From Sphagnum magellanicum (Eukaryota; Streptophyta; Sphagnopsida; Sphagnales; Sphagnaceae): a stretch of DNA of 64,000 nt. The DNA lies in contig CM038926.1 of assembly GCA_021904315.1 (NCBI GenBank), positions 2,078,718 to 2,142,717 on the forward strand, written 5' to 3'. Positions 22,490 to 34,221 of this stretch are shown piece by piece (position 1 is the stretch's first letter; each line of letters starts with the position of its first letter). Both the position numbers and the translations under genes were made by a program. The notes below the pieces were generated by a model, which searched no databases, was not told the DNA's origin, and was given only the letters and a program-made list of their open reading frames with translations.

Positions 22490-23405
22490 TGTCATAACCC
22501 TAGCCCTAGGTTCGCGACCAAGGCAAGGGCTGGCAAGAGTGCAAAACAAAAGGGAGGCCCAAGAGACACATCTTATACTCTCGGGAGCGTAGGAGAGTGT
22601 GAGAGAATGAACTCTCACACTCCCAAGGCAACTCCCACTTAGGGAATTGGAGTCATAATGGACTCCCGAATCTTTAGGGAGCAATTGTACGGGTCAAAAC
22701 CCATTGGATTGAAGAGATTTTTATATCTTTAGAAAGCTATTGAAACTTAGATGTCTAAAATGAGCTTGCATGACCCATTTGGACATCTGAAACACAAGTT
22801 ATGGTCGAAAGAAAGGCCAGGAGTCAAATTGCCAATTTGACTCCCGACCACTAAAAGTCCGGAATCACCCCAATTTCCTTGTGTGAAAGTATCATGCAAC
22901 ATGCCATTGGAAAACTCTTGACAAGAGCTATAACTTTGCTCTAGATGTCATTTCAATTAGAGGTCTACACACAAAGTTATGGGCCCCTAAAGTCACGGGA
23001 GTCTCGACATTGGGAATTTTGAGATTCCCACTCGGGAGTCCCGAGACAAAATGTCATTTGGATGTGGGCCTCGTGGAGAGGCACAAAGTATACTATAAGG
23101 GGGAAGGTGGTGGCTTCCCCCAAGTTCGGGCCTTGATGAATCTTGCGAATCCAAGTTTACCCGTGGCTCATCCTAGCACCAAAACTGTTCCAATTATGCA
23201 ATAACCAACTTGTTGTTTGTTTTTATGTAAGTTCGTACGAGTGATTAAGTGCTTGTTAATCTTCCTAGTCTCATCTCGGAGCTCCAGCACGCCCCTCTAC
23301 CCCCAAAGTGTTGCGAGCTAGGGAACGTGCCCCAACTTTTTATTATTCCGTTGGTTTCACTTCAGACTCACATTTGAAACTATCAAGGAGCTTGGGAGCA
23401 TGTCA
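22490..23405 (+). mobile_element. LTR of the TGTCGCAACC family (916 bp)
   Basis: It starts TGTCATAACCCTAGCCC and ends TTGGGAGCATGTCA. No matching target duplication was found; its left neighbour is another LTR fragment and its right neighbour is the damaged left end of element B. The arrangement suggests recombination between LTRs rather than simple insertion. Confidence 0.78.
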
Positions 23406-23768
23406 TCAATGGTGTAATTAGGTGTGAGAAATCTCTAGAGGGTTGGAAGTAGAAGCAGACACTAAAATTAGTGGTGTTTAGCAAAACATTGGCATTGTTC
23501 TAATATTCAATAAGTAGCAAGGATGTTTGACATTCATGAAGCAGTTGAAGGGGTGTCATTGAAAGGTCCATTAACGATATAACGATCTTCAAGCCTTATG
23601 AACATGATATTAATTCGAGACAACGTAACAATTAAATAAATAATGTAATAGGATGGCAATGACAATGTGAATGTCGTAGTCAATGAAACATTTATTTAGA
23701 GTAAGGATAAGCTCAGTGAGGAACTACAATTACATGTTGAGTCCTGGGCTATGCCTCAATGATAGTTT

Positions 23769-24196
23769 ATAACTATAGAAATTTAGGATGCGTCAAATGG
23801 TGCGAAATAGGTAGTTCGCCTTACTATTAGGAGGTAGTTAGCAAATCGAACTATGTAACCAATGGTAGTGCCCAACGTCGAGAATTGAAGATCATGCAAA
23901 GAAAGAAGTGTCTTCAGTCTCGTAACAACCTTCACAGACGGTTTCAAGTTCATTGCCAGAAGTGGGGTCGATTTGCAATAAAATCACCAAGGTGCAAGAG
24001 TTTGGAAAAATGTGATAATACCAAGCTCGAGGGGGTTCAACTTCAAGACGAACGCGCGCTTTCAAGACTCTCAAGGTTCGAGATCTTCAGCACGAAGACG
24101 TTGCATCAATGTCAAATCTAGAGATGTCTCTGGAACTAATTTTCCATTCACTTATGCAATTTGAGACCCGTAAGATGTGGCGATACGCGATGCCAT
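23769..24196 (-). pseudogene. LDFLQL-family ORF in element B, broken
   Basis: The ATG at 24,194-24,196 matches that of element A (ATGGCATCGCGTAT...). An early in-frame TAA and a TGA at the same site as in A interrupt the N-terminal part, followed by a small insertion that shifts the frame. The core (LEVEPPRAWYYHIFPNS, LVILLQIDP, CEGCYETED) is well preserved to about 23,892. The end is damaged by a 1-bp deletion and a C-to-T change that removes the QL codons. SLDLTL is kept in the N-terminal part. Confidence 0.7.
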
Positions 24197-24439
24197 AATT
24201 TCAAGGAAAAAAAAAAGGTTTTCAATCAAAATCAAACCAACAATGAATGTGTGGAAGATTTATTACATCGAAATGCGGGGTTATAATTTATAAATCAAAG
24301 AAAAGGAAGGAAATACGCAAGTAACGACTTAAAACCACAGTAAATTAAAGCCTTAAGATCAATGGAAAAAATGAAGGTTTAAGTAAAATTTGTTGGGGGG
24401 AAAATGGGAAGAGGGGAAAAGGTGTTTTTCCTTTTCCTT

Positions 24440-24750
24440 CCATTGGCCACCAAACAATGGAACCTTCCAAAGGCCACTAAACACGAAACCTTTCAAGGGC
24501 CACTAAGCAATGGAACCTTCCAAAGGCCACTAAGCATGGAACCTTTCAAGGGTCACCAAGCAATGGAACCTTCCAAGGGCCACCAAACATGGAACATTTC
24601 AAGGGTCACCAAGCAATGGAACCTTCCAAGGGCCACCAAACATGGAACATTTCAAGGGTCACCAAGCAATGGAACCTTCCAAGGGCCACCAAACATGGAA
24701 CATTTCAAGGGTCACCAAGCATTGGAACCTTCCATTGGCCACCAAATTGA
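24440..24750. repeat. 26/52-bp minisatellite in element B
   Basis: The same minisatellite locus as in element A, but the copies alternate (CAATGGAACCTTCC versus CATGGAACATTTC), giving a 52-bp higher-order unit repeated several times. Array length and unit structure therefore evolved after A and B separated. Confidence 0.92.
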
Positions 24751-25013
24751 GATCTTCTTTCCCTTCCTTCCTTTTCCTTTTCTTTAAGAAGGTGAATTTG
24801 AATCATTGAGGTGTTTTTTTTTTCCCCAAGATAATTTTCAATTCAAATTTTGAGGATATTTGTTTTCACAACCTTGTCGAGGAAGAAAAAAATGATTAGT
24901 CTTGGTAGATGATAAGAAAAAGGAGTGTAGATTGGATAATTGTAATAGTTTTGAAAGAATGGAAGTGAATAGGGATACTGTTGGGAGGTTGAAATCTCAA
25001 AAAAATCTCACAA

Positions 25014-25590
25014 AAAACCTTTTCGAGTTTGGTAGCATAATTTCTTATTAATTTAGTTGTAGAGTTTAGGATTTAGTAGCAAGGTGCGCCTTGTAGTTAA
25101 CTTTTTAAAGAACTAAAGCAAGTCAGATTTGAATAACATATGTGTTAGGAATAATATTTCAAGTGACTAGTGGTTTGCAGCCAAGTTAAACTTACTACCT
25201 TCGTGAAATTCTTTCGAATTTGGTGGCATAGCCTCTTACTGGCTTAGTTGTAGAACATAGGATTTAGTAAGAAGGTGCGCCTTGTAATTAGCTTTCTAAG
25301 GAGCTAAGGCAAGCCAGATCTGAATAACATATGTGTTAGGAATAATATTTAAAGTGACTAGTGGTCTGCAGTCAAGTTGAATTTACTACTTTTGTAAAAC
25401 CCTCTCGGGTTTGGTGGCATAGCTTCTTATTGGCTTAACTTCAGAGCTTAGGATTTGGTAGGAAGGTGCACCTTGTAATTAGCTTTCTAATGAGTTAAAG
25501 CAAGCCAGATTTGAATAACATATGTGTTAGGAATAATATTTCAAGTGGCTAGTGGTCTGCAGCTAAGTTGAACATGGTGTTGAACCCTTA
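25014..25590. repeat. Three-copy 190-bp tandem repeat in element B
   Basis: Unit starts near 25,014, 25,206 and 25,396, each with TTTGGT[GA]GCATA, GGTGCGCCTTGTA[GA]TTA, AAGCCAGAT and GACTAGTGGT[TC]TGCAG. It is orthologous to the array in element A. Confidence 0.88.
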
Positions 25591-25835
25591 AAGGTTGGTT
25601 TAAATGAATGATAATTTGACATGAAATTCTAGGATTTGAAGTGTTTAAGCTTTGAAAATAGATCTATCAATTATAAATCGTAAATGATGCATAGGAAGTG
25701 AGTTACTTGGTTTTAACTATAAACGCAATTTAACGTCTAGAAATACACTTGCATTCATCAGTAGCATATGTATTTTCAAGTATAATCACCTCATAGAACT
25801 GGGAGTAGAGGGACAAGAAGTCGCCTCACACAATG

Positions 25836-28068
25836 GTGAAAATAAATGAATAAAACCCCATCAACATGGAAGTGTTTCGCCATCAAATGGATGAAAATTT
25901 CATTATGAGTAATTATGTTCGCCAAAATCACATTATCCTGCAACTAAAACTCAAAAAAAAACTCATATATATAATTGTTATGTAACTATCCCTTAGGTAT
26001 TATAACTACTATGCAACTATCCCTTTAGAAATATGGTGTATTTTTTTAAAAATTGCCACATCAAAAAATCAACTAGTTGTATTATAGTTGCAAGTGAGTT
26101 GAAAGTGGGTCTGCTATATAATAATTTATACACATCGTACATACATATGTAGTCGACCATGTTTGACTTTTTCAAAAGTTCCATTGTAGTTACATTTGGC
26201 AACTATTTTAGAACTATTGTACATGTGTCACTAAAGCAACAACTATGTTGCGACTAATATAAAATGTACATACATGCGATCATGCCACGTGTCCACATCT
26301 CCACCATCCATTATGGGATACATTTGCAATTAGTTTTCAATTATGATTCCCATCGATACAATTAATATGTTCGTTAGTGCGTTACTATTAAAGTATTATT
26401 GTTCAACTATGTTGTGACTATAATGTACAACTACTTATAACTTAATAAGGATACATATTCATTAATTGTTTATATCTTCATCATACATGTTTCATTTTGA
26501 GTGATTTAAAATTATAGGAATGTTACTTCAAGTTCTAGAAATCATTTTTGAAGTGCAAAGGAAAATGAATAATGAAAAAATAACAAGAAGATAAATAAAC
26601 TTTCCAACTTCCAAAATGCGTTTTTTTTGTACCCCTCTTTGGACCCCTCTTACTTTCAAACCTCATAACTTTTTTATTTCTTATTCATTTAAAATAATTT
26701 AAAATGTTATAGGAAGCCACATGAAGTTTTACAAGTCATTTTTAAACTTTATAACAACATAACAACATACAAGGAATTTTTTGGGTGTTTGGGAATCGGC
26801 CTTTGTAGCATTTGGTGGTTTTTTTTTTTGAATTCTTGACCTCCTTTACTTTGAAGGGCCATAATTTTTTCAATTTATTTCGTTTTTGAGAATTTTTAAT
26901 GCATCAAATGCACCAATAAGAGGGGTTCAAGTTTTGATTAAACACAAAAAATAATGGAGCCCTCCACTTGGATCTAGCCTACCTTGAATGTTTAAGTGTT
27001 ATAATTGCAATTCAATTGTAATTAACGAACAACTAAAAGATTTAACCCATATGCTTTGTCTTCAAATCTCATGTTATAAATTATATATATATTTTTTAAA
27101 ATTTATGTTTTCACATCAAAATACTGTGCCATTTTGGGATGAGCTTAAAAAAAGCTTAACCTAAAGCAAAACATAAAATTAAAAAAACAATTTCATGGTT
27201 ATTCTTTAGTGCACTTAGCCTTGTGCTTTCTTACCTACTTACCTATTAGGTAAGTAAATAGGTAGGTAGATCTTAAGACCTACCAACCTACCTACCTATG
27301 GTTATGTATGACCTACCTAGCTATATATATATATATATATTCCAAAATATAATTAATATTCCATGTGTCAATTTTTTTATTGTGCCATGTGTCACAATCT
27401 CGAACCATCATTAACAATCATAATGAACAATGCATATCAAATATTTCAAAAAAAAATTATATCCAAAAATCTTCATAATGCCACATGTCAAATTTTAATA
27501 TATGGATGACAATTAATGACATCAGTATGATATCATGGGTGTAGTTATAATGGAGTTGCATAGTAGTTGAAAATGAGTTGTTTTGGCTGAATTGCAAGGC
27601 CAATTGTGAAACACCTTTTTTTCTCATACTGTTTTGAGTACCTTCACCATGATCTCGGTGAAAGAAGGTTGAAAGATTATGTGAGGCACGTTATGAAAGG
27701 GGAGCACAATCGTTTAAAGAAGTTGTATGTAAAGGGAGGGCAATGAAAGTGTCTTATGGGAGTGGAAAGAGATGAATGGGAAAAACTTGTGGAATATTGG
27801 CAAGGACGGGAAACATAGAAGAAGATTGAAATCATGGCAAGTGCAAGGGGTGCAATGGTGATTGTTAACAACTATGGTCGTGCTAGCAAAACAAGCATAG
27901 AAAAAAACTTGTAAGACACATTGTTTACCCTATTTCTTGGTCACATTAAACAACATCTAACCATCTCCTATATATGAAAGTAGCCACAAAAGTTTGCACT
28001 AGTAATCTTATACAATTGATGTAATGTGACAGAGAATTATTCATTGGTAGAGCTGATCAACATAAAAA
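25836..28068. other. AT-rich intergenic DNA
   Basis: No family-assignable ORF on either strand. It contains an ACCTA/TAGGT-rich imperfect palindrome at 27,229-27,300 and a TA dinucleotide run at about 27,321-27,340. Several homopolymer T runs are present. It may hold old transposon remnants that I cannot name. Confidence 0.5.
27229..27300. repeat. ACCTA/TAGGT imperfect palindrome
   Basis: TTACCTACTTACCTA is followed by TAGGTAAGTAAATAGG and then GACCTACCAACCTACC. The segment can fold on itself and is made almost entirely of the words ACCT and AGGT. Function unknown. Confidence 0.6.
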
Positions 28069-28503
28069 ATGGCTATTAGAGGCATGGATTATATTAGCAA
28101 ACCTGTGAATGCACTTCATTTTAATGCATTTCATTTTTTAGCACTAGTCCATGTTTCTGTGGACTTCATAGAACTAGGGGTTGTTGCTAAATGCCTAAAC
28201 AATATGGGGGTTGGTTGGGTATCTGGTAGGCATCACATTTTGCCAACCTTTCTTCAAGGATCACTTGAAAAACAACTTCTAGAGGAGGTTGCAAAGGTGC
28301 TAGAAGTCTACAATGAAAATGTAAGGGGAATTGATAAACTAAACAATAATATGATGACCTTCATGAATCAATTGCTCATACACCTTGGGGAACAATTTTC
28401 CCAAACAACAGTTTTAAGAGCCCTGGAAGCACATGCAAGGTTCATGGCTAGTGGCAACAAGAAACCTGCTACAACCAAAGCCACACTAATATTGGGTGAG
28501 TAG
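28069..28503 (+). CDS. Unrecognised 144-codon ORF
   Basis: An ATG-initiated open frame of 144 residues ends in TAG. The first 60 residues are mixed and hydrophobic (FHFLALVHVSVDFIELGVVAKCL). The rest looks helical (EKQLLEEVAKVLEVYNENV, LNNNMMTFMNQLLIHLGEQF, VLRALEAHARFMASG). After the stop, the + strand continues with plausible protein-like sequence in the same direction to about 28,740. The open frame may therefore be one exon or one surviving piece of a larger transposon or host gene. I do not recognise the family. Confidence 0.35.
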   Translation: MAIRGMDYISKPVNALHFNAFHFLALVHVSVDFIELGVVAKCLNNMGVGWVSGRHHILPTFLQGSLEKQLLEEVAKVLEVYNENVRGIDKLNNNMMTFMNQLLIHLGEQFSQTTVLRALEAHARFMASGNKKPATTKATLILGE

Positions 28504-30686
28504 AACTTGGTACTTGTTAGTGTTATTGGGAATGCACAAATAAACGGTCATAATGCCCATGTGATGTCGGTAGTGAACAGGGTGTAGCGGGTTGATCGCA
28601 TGCCTGAGGGTTTTCAGGTCAATTATGTTTTGGTAGCAGAAACGGGTTTGTTAGGAACAGAAATGGCTAGAGCTTCTCAGATTACAACTAATGGAGCAGG
28701 TCATTGTAATGAGCAAGCCACACATGGCAAGGTATATTTTTAGTGGTTCCTGCTTGACACAAGTTTAATCCACATAGAATGTTTTTTAACTTGTTTGTTT
28801 TGGTATATTGTTTAGTAGAGCAACATGTGTTAAGGCCCAATAAGTAGCATGGTACGAGGCTTCCAACAAACCTAGTACATTGTTTAGTTTATGCATGGCA
28901 TTATTGAACTTAAAATGCCTTGGGCATGTTCTTGATGGGGAGCAATGTTAGGGCTTCTTGGTTGACAAAAGGTGAAGAAAAAGAATATGCATGTGCTTCA
29001 ACCAAGTGTAACAACTAAACAACATTGTAGTGTTCCCAAACTAGGGACTACAACACGTAAGTTGGGATGGCAACATGTAAATACCTCTCATTGACCCAAA
29101 AAGTAGTTGTACATCTTAATTTTGTGCATGAAAACAATAGTGTGATGGGGTGGGGATGTGTGAATTACATTAGATGATGGATGGCACATAGCATGTGGAA
29201 ATGGCATTAGATCCTTGATAAAAGAGTGGACTACATTGAATGATGTGAATCTCCAAATACGCATGGGCTTTCTTTACCCTTGTTGATGTGTAGCTTAAAG
29301 TTGGAGAGTTAGTACTCTTGTGCAATTTTAAGTGAATCAGAAGTTGTTGGGAGAGGCCCCATACTAAGCATTGCAGGAAATGGGTGTGTTTACCATGGGA
29401 AGCCTGTTGGAAAAGGTTGGTTTTAAATGTAATTGGAAGAAATTGTGTCAGGCAAGTGCAACACTCCATTGTAGGTGCCTAATCTAAATGATGACTCCCC
29501 ATAGTTAGAGCTTGGAGATGTGAAGGGTAGTAATCTTGTTTGGGAAGGGCAGCTCTTGTGGCAAAGGTAGTGTCATTAGAGAGCTTCAAATGTAGAATTG
29601 AATCCAACATCCATTAATTGGAGATTTTTGGTGCGTAAGGTCTGATGTGGTCATAACATCAACAATTTTTTGGTTTCCACCCTTCGTGGCCCATATGCGT
29701 GGAGGCATAGGTTTATGCATAATGTGAACATTTGCATATTTTGAAGGAGGATGGTGTGTTTTTATTACATTTGGGCAGTGCATAACTTAGTCATGTATTA
29801 CACTAGAGATTGTGACATTCGATGCATTGTATATCAATTCATGGTCAAGCAAGCAAACCTTAATAGAAAATCAATTGTTTACATGCTCACAAAACCAGAA
29901 TATTCAATCGAAGGCATTGCAAATCTAGTTGCAATCCCTCAAACTTAAACCCTAAATCCCACATTTGTCTAACTAGTAATTGTAAACATGTTTCATACCT
30001 AGCTAAACCCTAACCCTACTTCAATATTTCCATTTGTTTCACGCATGACACTTGGTAGGATGTCAGACACTGATTAGATGCACTGATGATTGATCCAAAC
30101 CTTAACCCTAAATTGAAGGTTTGCAAGGTAATACACGTGTGCAAACTTGACCCCTCAAATCGTAGTTACAAGCCTATGTAGTTGCATTGACAACTAGTTA
30201 AACCTTAACCTTAACCTTAATTCAATATGCTTCATGGGCTTCCTTGCTCATTTGAACTCTAACCTCTTTTTCGTCTTTGCAAAAACTCTATTACAGATGT
30301 TTTTGACCTATATATGACTTGAATTATGAAATGCGCAATTACATTTTTTCATGTGGTATCGTTTTCCTTCCTCACACTCTAAGGATGATGGTGAATGGGT
30401 GGCAACCTCATTACCAATAGCTAATTATTCAACATTCTAACATTCTCCCCTCTTCTCAACACTTCTTTTATTTCTCTTTTCTCAACGCTTTTGCTTCCTT
30501 TTATTGTTTTTGTCTATGTTCACTTCTTTGTGTTTATTTCTCCCATGCTACTTTCTATAACTTCTATATGGTAATCTTCACATTCATGCTTTTATGAATT
30601 CTAGAGCTTTGAAAAAACACATGACTTCCTTCAGCAAATGAAAATAACTCATGATGGTTATTTCATTTATTTTTGTCCTTTAGCTT
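28504..30686. other. No recognised feature
   Basis: Mixed-composition DNA with scattered CCCTAA words around 29,950-30,020 but no array. No convincing coding or repeat structure seen on either strand. Confidence 0.45.
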
Positions 30687-31368
30687 TGTCACGACCCTAA
30701 CCTTGGGCTCGCAACCAAGGCAAATGCTTGCAAAGGTGCAGGTCGAAAATGAAGCCCGAGAGTCACATTTCATGCTCCTGGGAGTGTAGGAGGGTGTGAG
30801 GGAATGAACCCACACACTTCCAATTGGGCTCCCACTTTGGGAATGGGAATCCCAATGGACTCCCAACTTTTCAAAGAGCAATTGCAGGGGGCGAAAACTC
30901 ATTAGATTGAACAATTCCTTATACCATTAAAAATTTCTTGAGATGTAGATGTCTAAAATGGGTTCGTACGTCTCATTTGAGTATTTAAAACACAAGTTAT
31001 GGCCAAAAGAAAGGATGGGAGTCAAATTGTTAATTTAATTCCCTAATCACTAAAAGTCAGGAATCACCTTGATTTACTTACGTTCAAATGGCGTGCCACA
31101 TACTTTTGAAAAGCTCTCAACGAGGACTATAATTTTGCTTTAGACCTCACCCTAATCGAAGGTCTACACAAAAAATTATGGGCCTCCAAAGTTGCAAGAG
31201 TTGCATTTTTGGGACAAAATGACATTTGGGTGTAACCTTCATGGCCAGGCATAACTCCAACATGCCCCTCTACCCCTTTTGCAAGCTAAGGAGCATATCC
31301 TGACTCCTTCCATTGTTTTCACCTTCGAACTCACATTTGAGTCTTATGAAAAATTTGGGGGTACGTCA
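30687..31368 (+). mobile_element. Solo LTR with perfect duplication AGCTT
   Basis: It starts TGTCACGACCCTAACC and ends TTTGGGGGTACGTCA, 682 bp. AGCTT precedes (30682-30686) and follows (31369-31373). It is shorter than most copies because part of the middle (the region with the GAAGCCACCACC landmark) is deleted. Confidence 0.92.
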
Positions 31369-31620
31369 AGCTTCCCGCTCATTTCATTTGTTTTTCGAGT
31401 TGCCCATTGTCTTTCAATTAACATCTCATCCTTGAATTTATGACAACCCATCACTATCATTTTTTGTGTCCCTTATACAACCACATGGAAGCATGTCACC
31501 TCATCATTGTGAATAAATGTTTCACATCTCATCTTTTGATTGTTCTACATCCGTAGTCCTCCTAGGTTTGTTTTACTAACTCCAGGCCATTCTCCTTGTA
31601 TACCTTATGCTCACAATGTC

Positions 31621-31710
31621 GATACATTTGCTGATTGTACCAATACATCTATTGAATCGGTCGATACATCTGTTAACTATGTTGATACATTTGTTGAATC
31701 AACCAATACC
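31621..31710. repeat. 21-bp minisatellite
   Basis: Four units and a partial of 21 bp ([GA]ATACAT[TC]TG/ATT... at 31,621, 31,642, 31,663, 31,684). The period is a multiple of three, so both strands keep an open frame across it. It lies beyond the integrase end of the minus-strand gypsy at 32,0xx-33,6xx and may be the repetitive acidic tail of that pol or its 3' flank. Confidence 0.8.
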
Positions 31711-32009
31711 ACTAATATACCAACTTCAAATCTCTAAATCACAAATTTCTCATTTTATATTTCATAGTCCATTTCATTATGAAGCACTAATTCCTTGCTT
31801 CTACATTTATCGTCCAACAATTTGTCTTTCATCTGAAATTATAAAGTCAATATTATTTTGACCTTAGGATCTTCCATCCATTCTTCTTCATCATGCCGCA
31901 CATTTGTGGTTTATGTGTTACATAGTTTTCATCTTCCATTTCCATATCAAAATCCTCTTCATGAAGTCCACCTCCACTCTATTCCCAATATACTAGCATT
32001 TATTTTTCT

Positions 32010-33675
32010 TATTTTTTAACTTCAGATTCCATGTATTTGTATGGTTTGAGCTTATTCACATCGACTAGCATAAGATTAGTCTCAAACTTCTCAATTGTCA
32101 TCAATAACATAGTGTTATTTGGCAATGCATACTATACTTTGTATGGGCTAAACCATTTCCAAGTAAACTTCCCTTTGTGTGACTTATTTCACTTTGGAAA
32201 CCATAGAACATAATCACCAAAATTGAATTTTTTTAGAATTTTTTTTTAATTCCATAGTGCTCTATACCATTGCTGAATGCCAATAGTTTTCATAGCTTAC
32301 ATCCTAGCCTCCTACAACTTCTCCAATTTTAAAACTTTACTAATTACAACTTTCACTGCAGAACTATGTCTTTGATTGCCACCAGCAACTAGCACTATGT
32401 ATACTATGGGCATCAATGGATGTAATCCATATACTAATTGATATGGTGTGTACCCTATTGCTACTTTATATGCAATTATGTATGAAAACAACACTGTTGA
32501 CAAATGCTCATCTCAATTTGTTCTATTTTCACTAACTAACTTGGTCAAGAAAGTCCCAAATACCTTGTTCATAAACTCAACCTACCTAATCCCTTGCAGA
32601 TAATAAGTTGTAAAACTCACATGTTGCAACAGAAAATGATCTTTCAAATACTTGATAGTGTCATGAATGAAATGAACCCCTGATCTATGACTATAGTCAA
32701 AGGACATTCAAACCTAGTTAATATGCACTCATGCAAAAATTTTGTTATTTGCTTCCACCTGCTCGGTAGCATAATTTGTGGCTACAAGAATGTATTTGTT
32801 TCTTGTATATATGCCTACTAGCTTAATTTGCCCCACAAAATCAAGTCCCCATTTCATAAATGGTTTTTTGGGAAGACTTGTGACCAGCTTTGCAAGACTT
32901 TGAGTCGCCAATCCTCTTCTTCTTTGGCATGCATCACAAGATTTATAGTAATCATTCACATCTATGTATAAAGTTGGCCACCAATATTGTGCATCCAATA
33001 TATTCTTCTATGTGATTTTAGTTGCAAAATGACCTCTTAATGGTCCTTCATGTAATTCTCTCATCACAATTTATGCTTCTATAATTGTTAACCATCTTTG
33101 CAGTATGTTGTCTTGGCCCATTTTATATAATTCACCATTCTTCAATGTGAAAGGCTCTACTCTTTGTATTAATCTCTGCTTTTATTATACAGATAATGTT
33201 CCCTTAATATGCCTTATTCTCAAAAATTCTTTTACATCATTCAACCATTTAAGCTTTGTGTAAAACAAACTTGCACATGTTGTTTGATTAGGCACACTTA
33301 TGGGTTCAACAACGTCTAGTAGTCTTAACAATGCATTTGTGACTACACGAAATATGTTTGGCTTATACATTATTGTGAAATCATATTCTAAAAACAATAA
33401 TAACCACCTAGCTATTCTCCTTGAAACTTGTGGTTTATTGACCAAATAGACCAATGCCATATGATCTACATAAAAGACAAATTTATTACCCAACAAATAA
33501 TGTCTAAACTTGTGTAAAGTAAAAACCATTGCTAAAGCCTCTTTCTGTGTTGTGCTATAATTATGTTCTATTTTGTTCAAATGTCTAGAAGCATACACTG
33601 GTTAATCACTCTTCCCTATCAAATTTTGAGACATCATAACTCTTATAGTGAATAATGATGCATGTGTATGAACAT
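32010..33675 (-). pseudogene. Ty3/gypsy element 2: RNase H and integrase (minus)
   Basis: Reading right to left, the RNase H domain occupies 33,598-33,185 (YASRHLNKIEHNYSTTQKE, GNKFVFYVDHMALVYLV, RIARWLLLFLEYDF). Integrase follows with [13 protein letters not shown] (the Cys pair of the HHCC module), [16 protein letters not shown] at 32,860-32,815, then VAIGYTPYQLVYGLHPLMP at 32,460-32,405, and a C-terminal NKLKPYKYME near 32,040. It is the same family as gypsy element 1 but on the opposite strand. The intact RNase H Asp (YVDH) contrasts with element 1. The RT part is lost: the sequence stops at 33,680 where another LTR begins. Confidence 0.85.
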
Positions 33676-33680
33676 GAAAC

Positions 33681-34198
33681 TATCGCAACCCTAACATTGG
33701 GTTTGTGACTAAGTGTGAAGTGCAAGGGCCCATGAAGCTGAGAGTGTGTTTAGGTGTGAAACACATTCTCATAAATGGGGGAGAGTTCAAGGGATGAAGC
33801 CCAATGACTCCCAAGTGCACTCCTCGTTTTGAGAATCTAGGGGAAAAGTGACATTTGGATGTAGTCCCCACGGAGAACATAGAGTATATTATAAGGAGGG
33901 GAGTGGTGCCTCCTCCCAAAGGTTACGGGTTGTGTAAAGCTTGTGCTTGAGGTTGTCCCTATTAAGTTTGTCGCACCACTTCCATTCAACTTGCACTAAC
34001 CACCATCTATTCTTGGTTGTGCAGGTTGATCTCATCTTAAACTTTCGCTTGTGAGTTCGTCCTAGTCCCATCCCAAAGCTCCAACACGCCCTTCTACCCC
34101 CAAAGTGTTGCGAGTTAAGGAGCGCACCCCAACTTTCTTCTTCCACTATTTTGTTCTAGGACCCACTTAGGTCTCTTGAGGAGTTTGGGGGCGCATCA
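33681..34198 (+). mobile_element. 5' LTR (518 bp, internally deleted) of gypsy element 3
   Basis: It starts TATCGCAACCCTAAC (TG decayed to TA) and ends GGGGGCGCATCA, followed by TT and a primer-binding site. Internal landmarks of the family are present, but about 350 bp are missing compared with full copies. It is inserted into the RNase H of gypsy element 2. Confidence 0.85.
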
Positions 34199-34200
34199 TT

Positions 34201-34212
34201 TGGTATCAAAGC
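34201..34212 (+). other. Primer-binding site, gypsy element 3
   Basis: TGGTATCAAAGC, matching the initiator tRNA-Met site with one difference, two bases after the LTR end. Confidence 0.88.
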
Positions 34213-34221
34213 TCTAGTAAA

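Larger units (their letters stand above)
23412..25830 (-). mobile_element. Element B: second copy of the A-type element, left end lost
   Basis: It is homologous to element A from the GTAATTAGG[GT]GTGAGAAATCTC stretch (A 10,554; B 23,414) to the terminal CCTCACA at 25,824-25,830. The first roughly 235 bp present in A are absent, and an LTR abuts there. It carries the same ORF, minisatellite and triple 190-bp repeat in the same order. Confidence 0.85.

Noticed and set aside
23407..23411. CAATG on both sides of element B (23407-23411 and 25831-25835) as a clean target duplication
   Set aside because: The left end of element B is missing, so a real duplication cannot sit there unless this is a shorter variant. 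The match may be chance.
24404..24787. 127-codon frame rich in GTFQ/HQ repeats
   Set aside because: It is the same minisatellite in element B, and its frames are not shared with those of element A.
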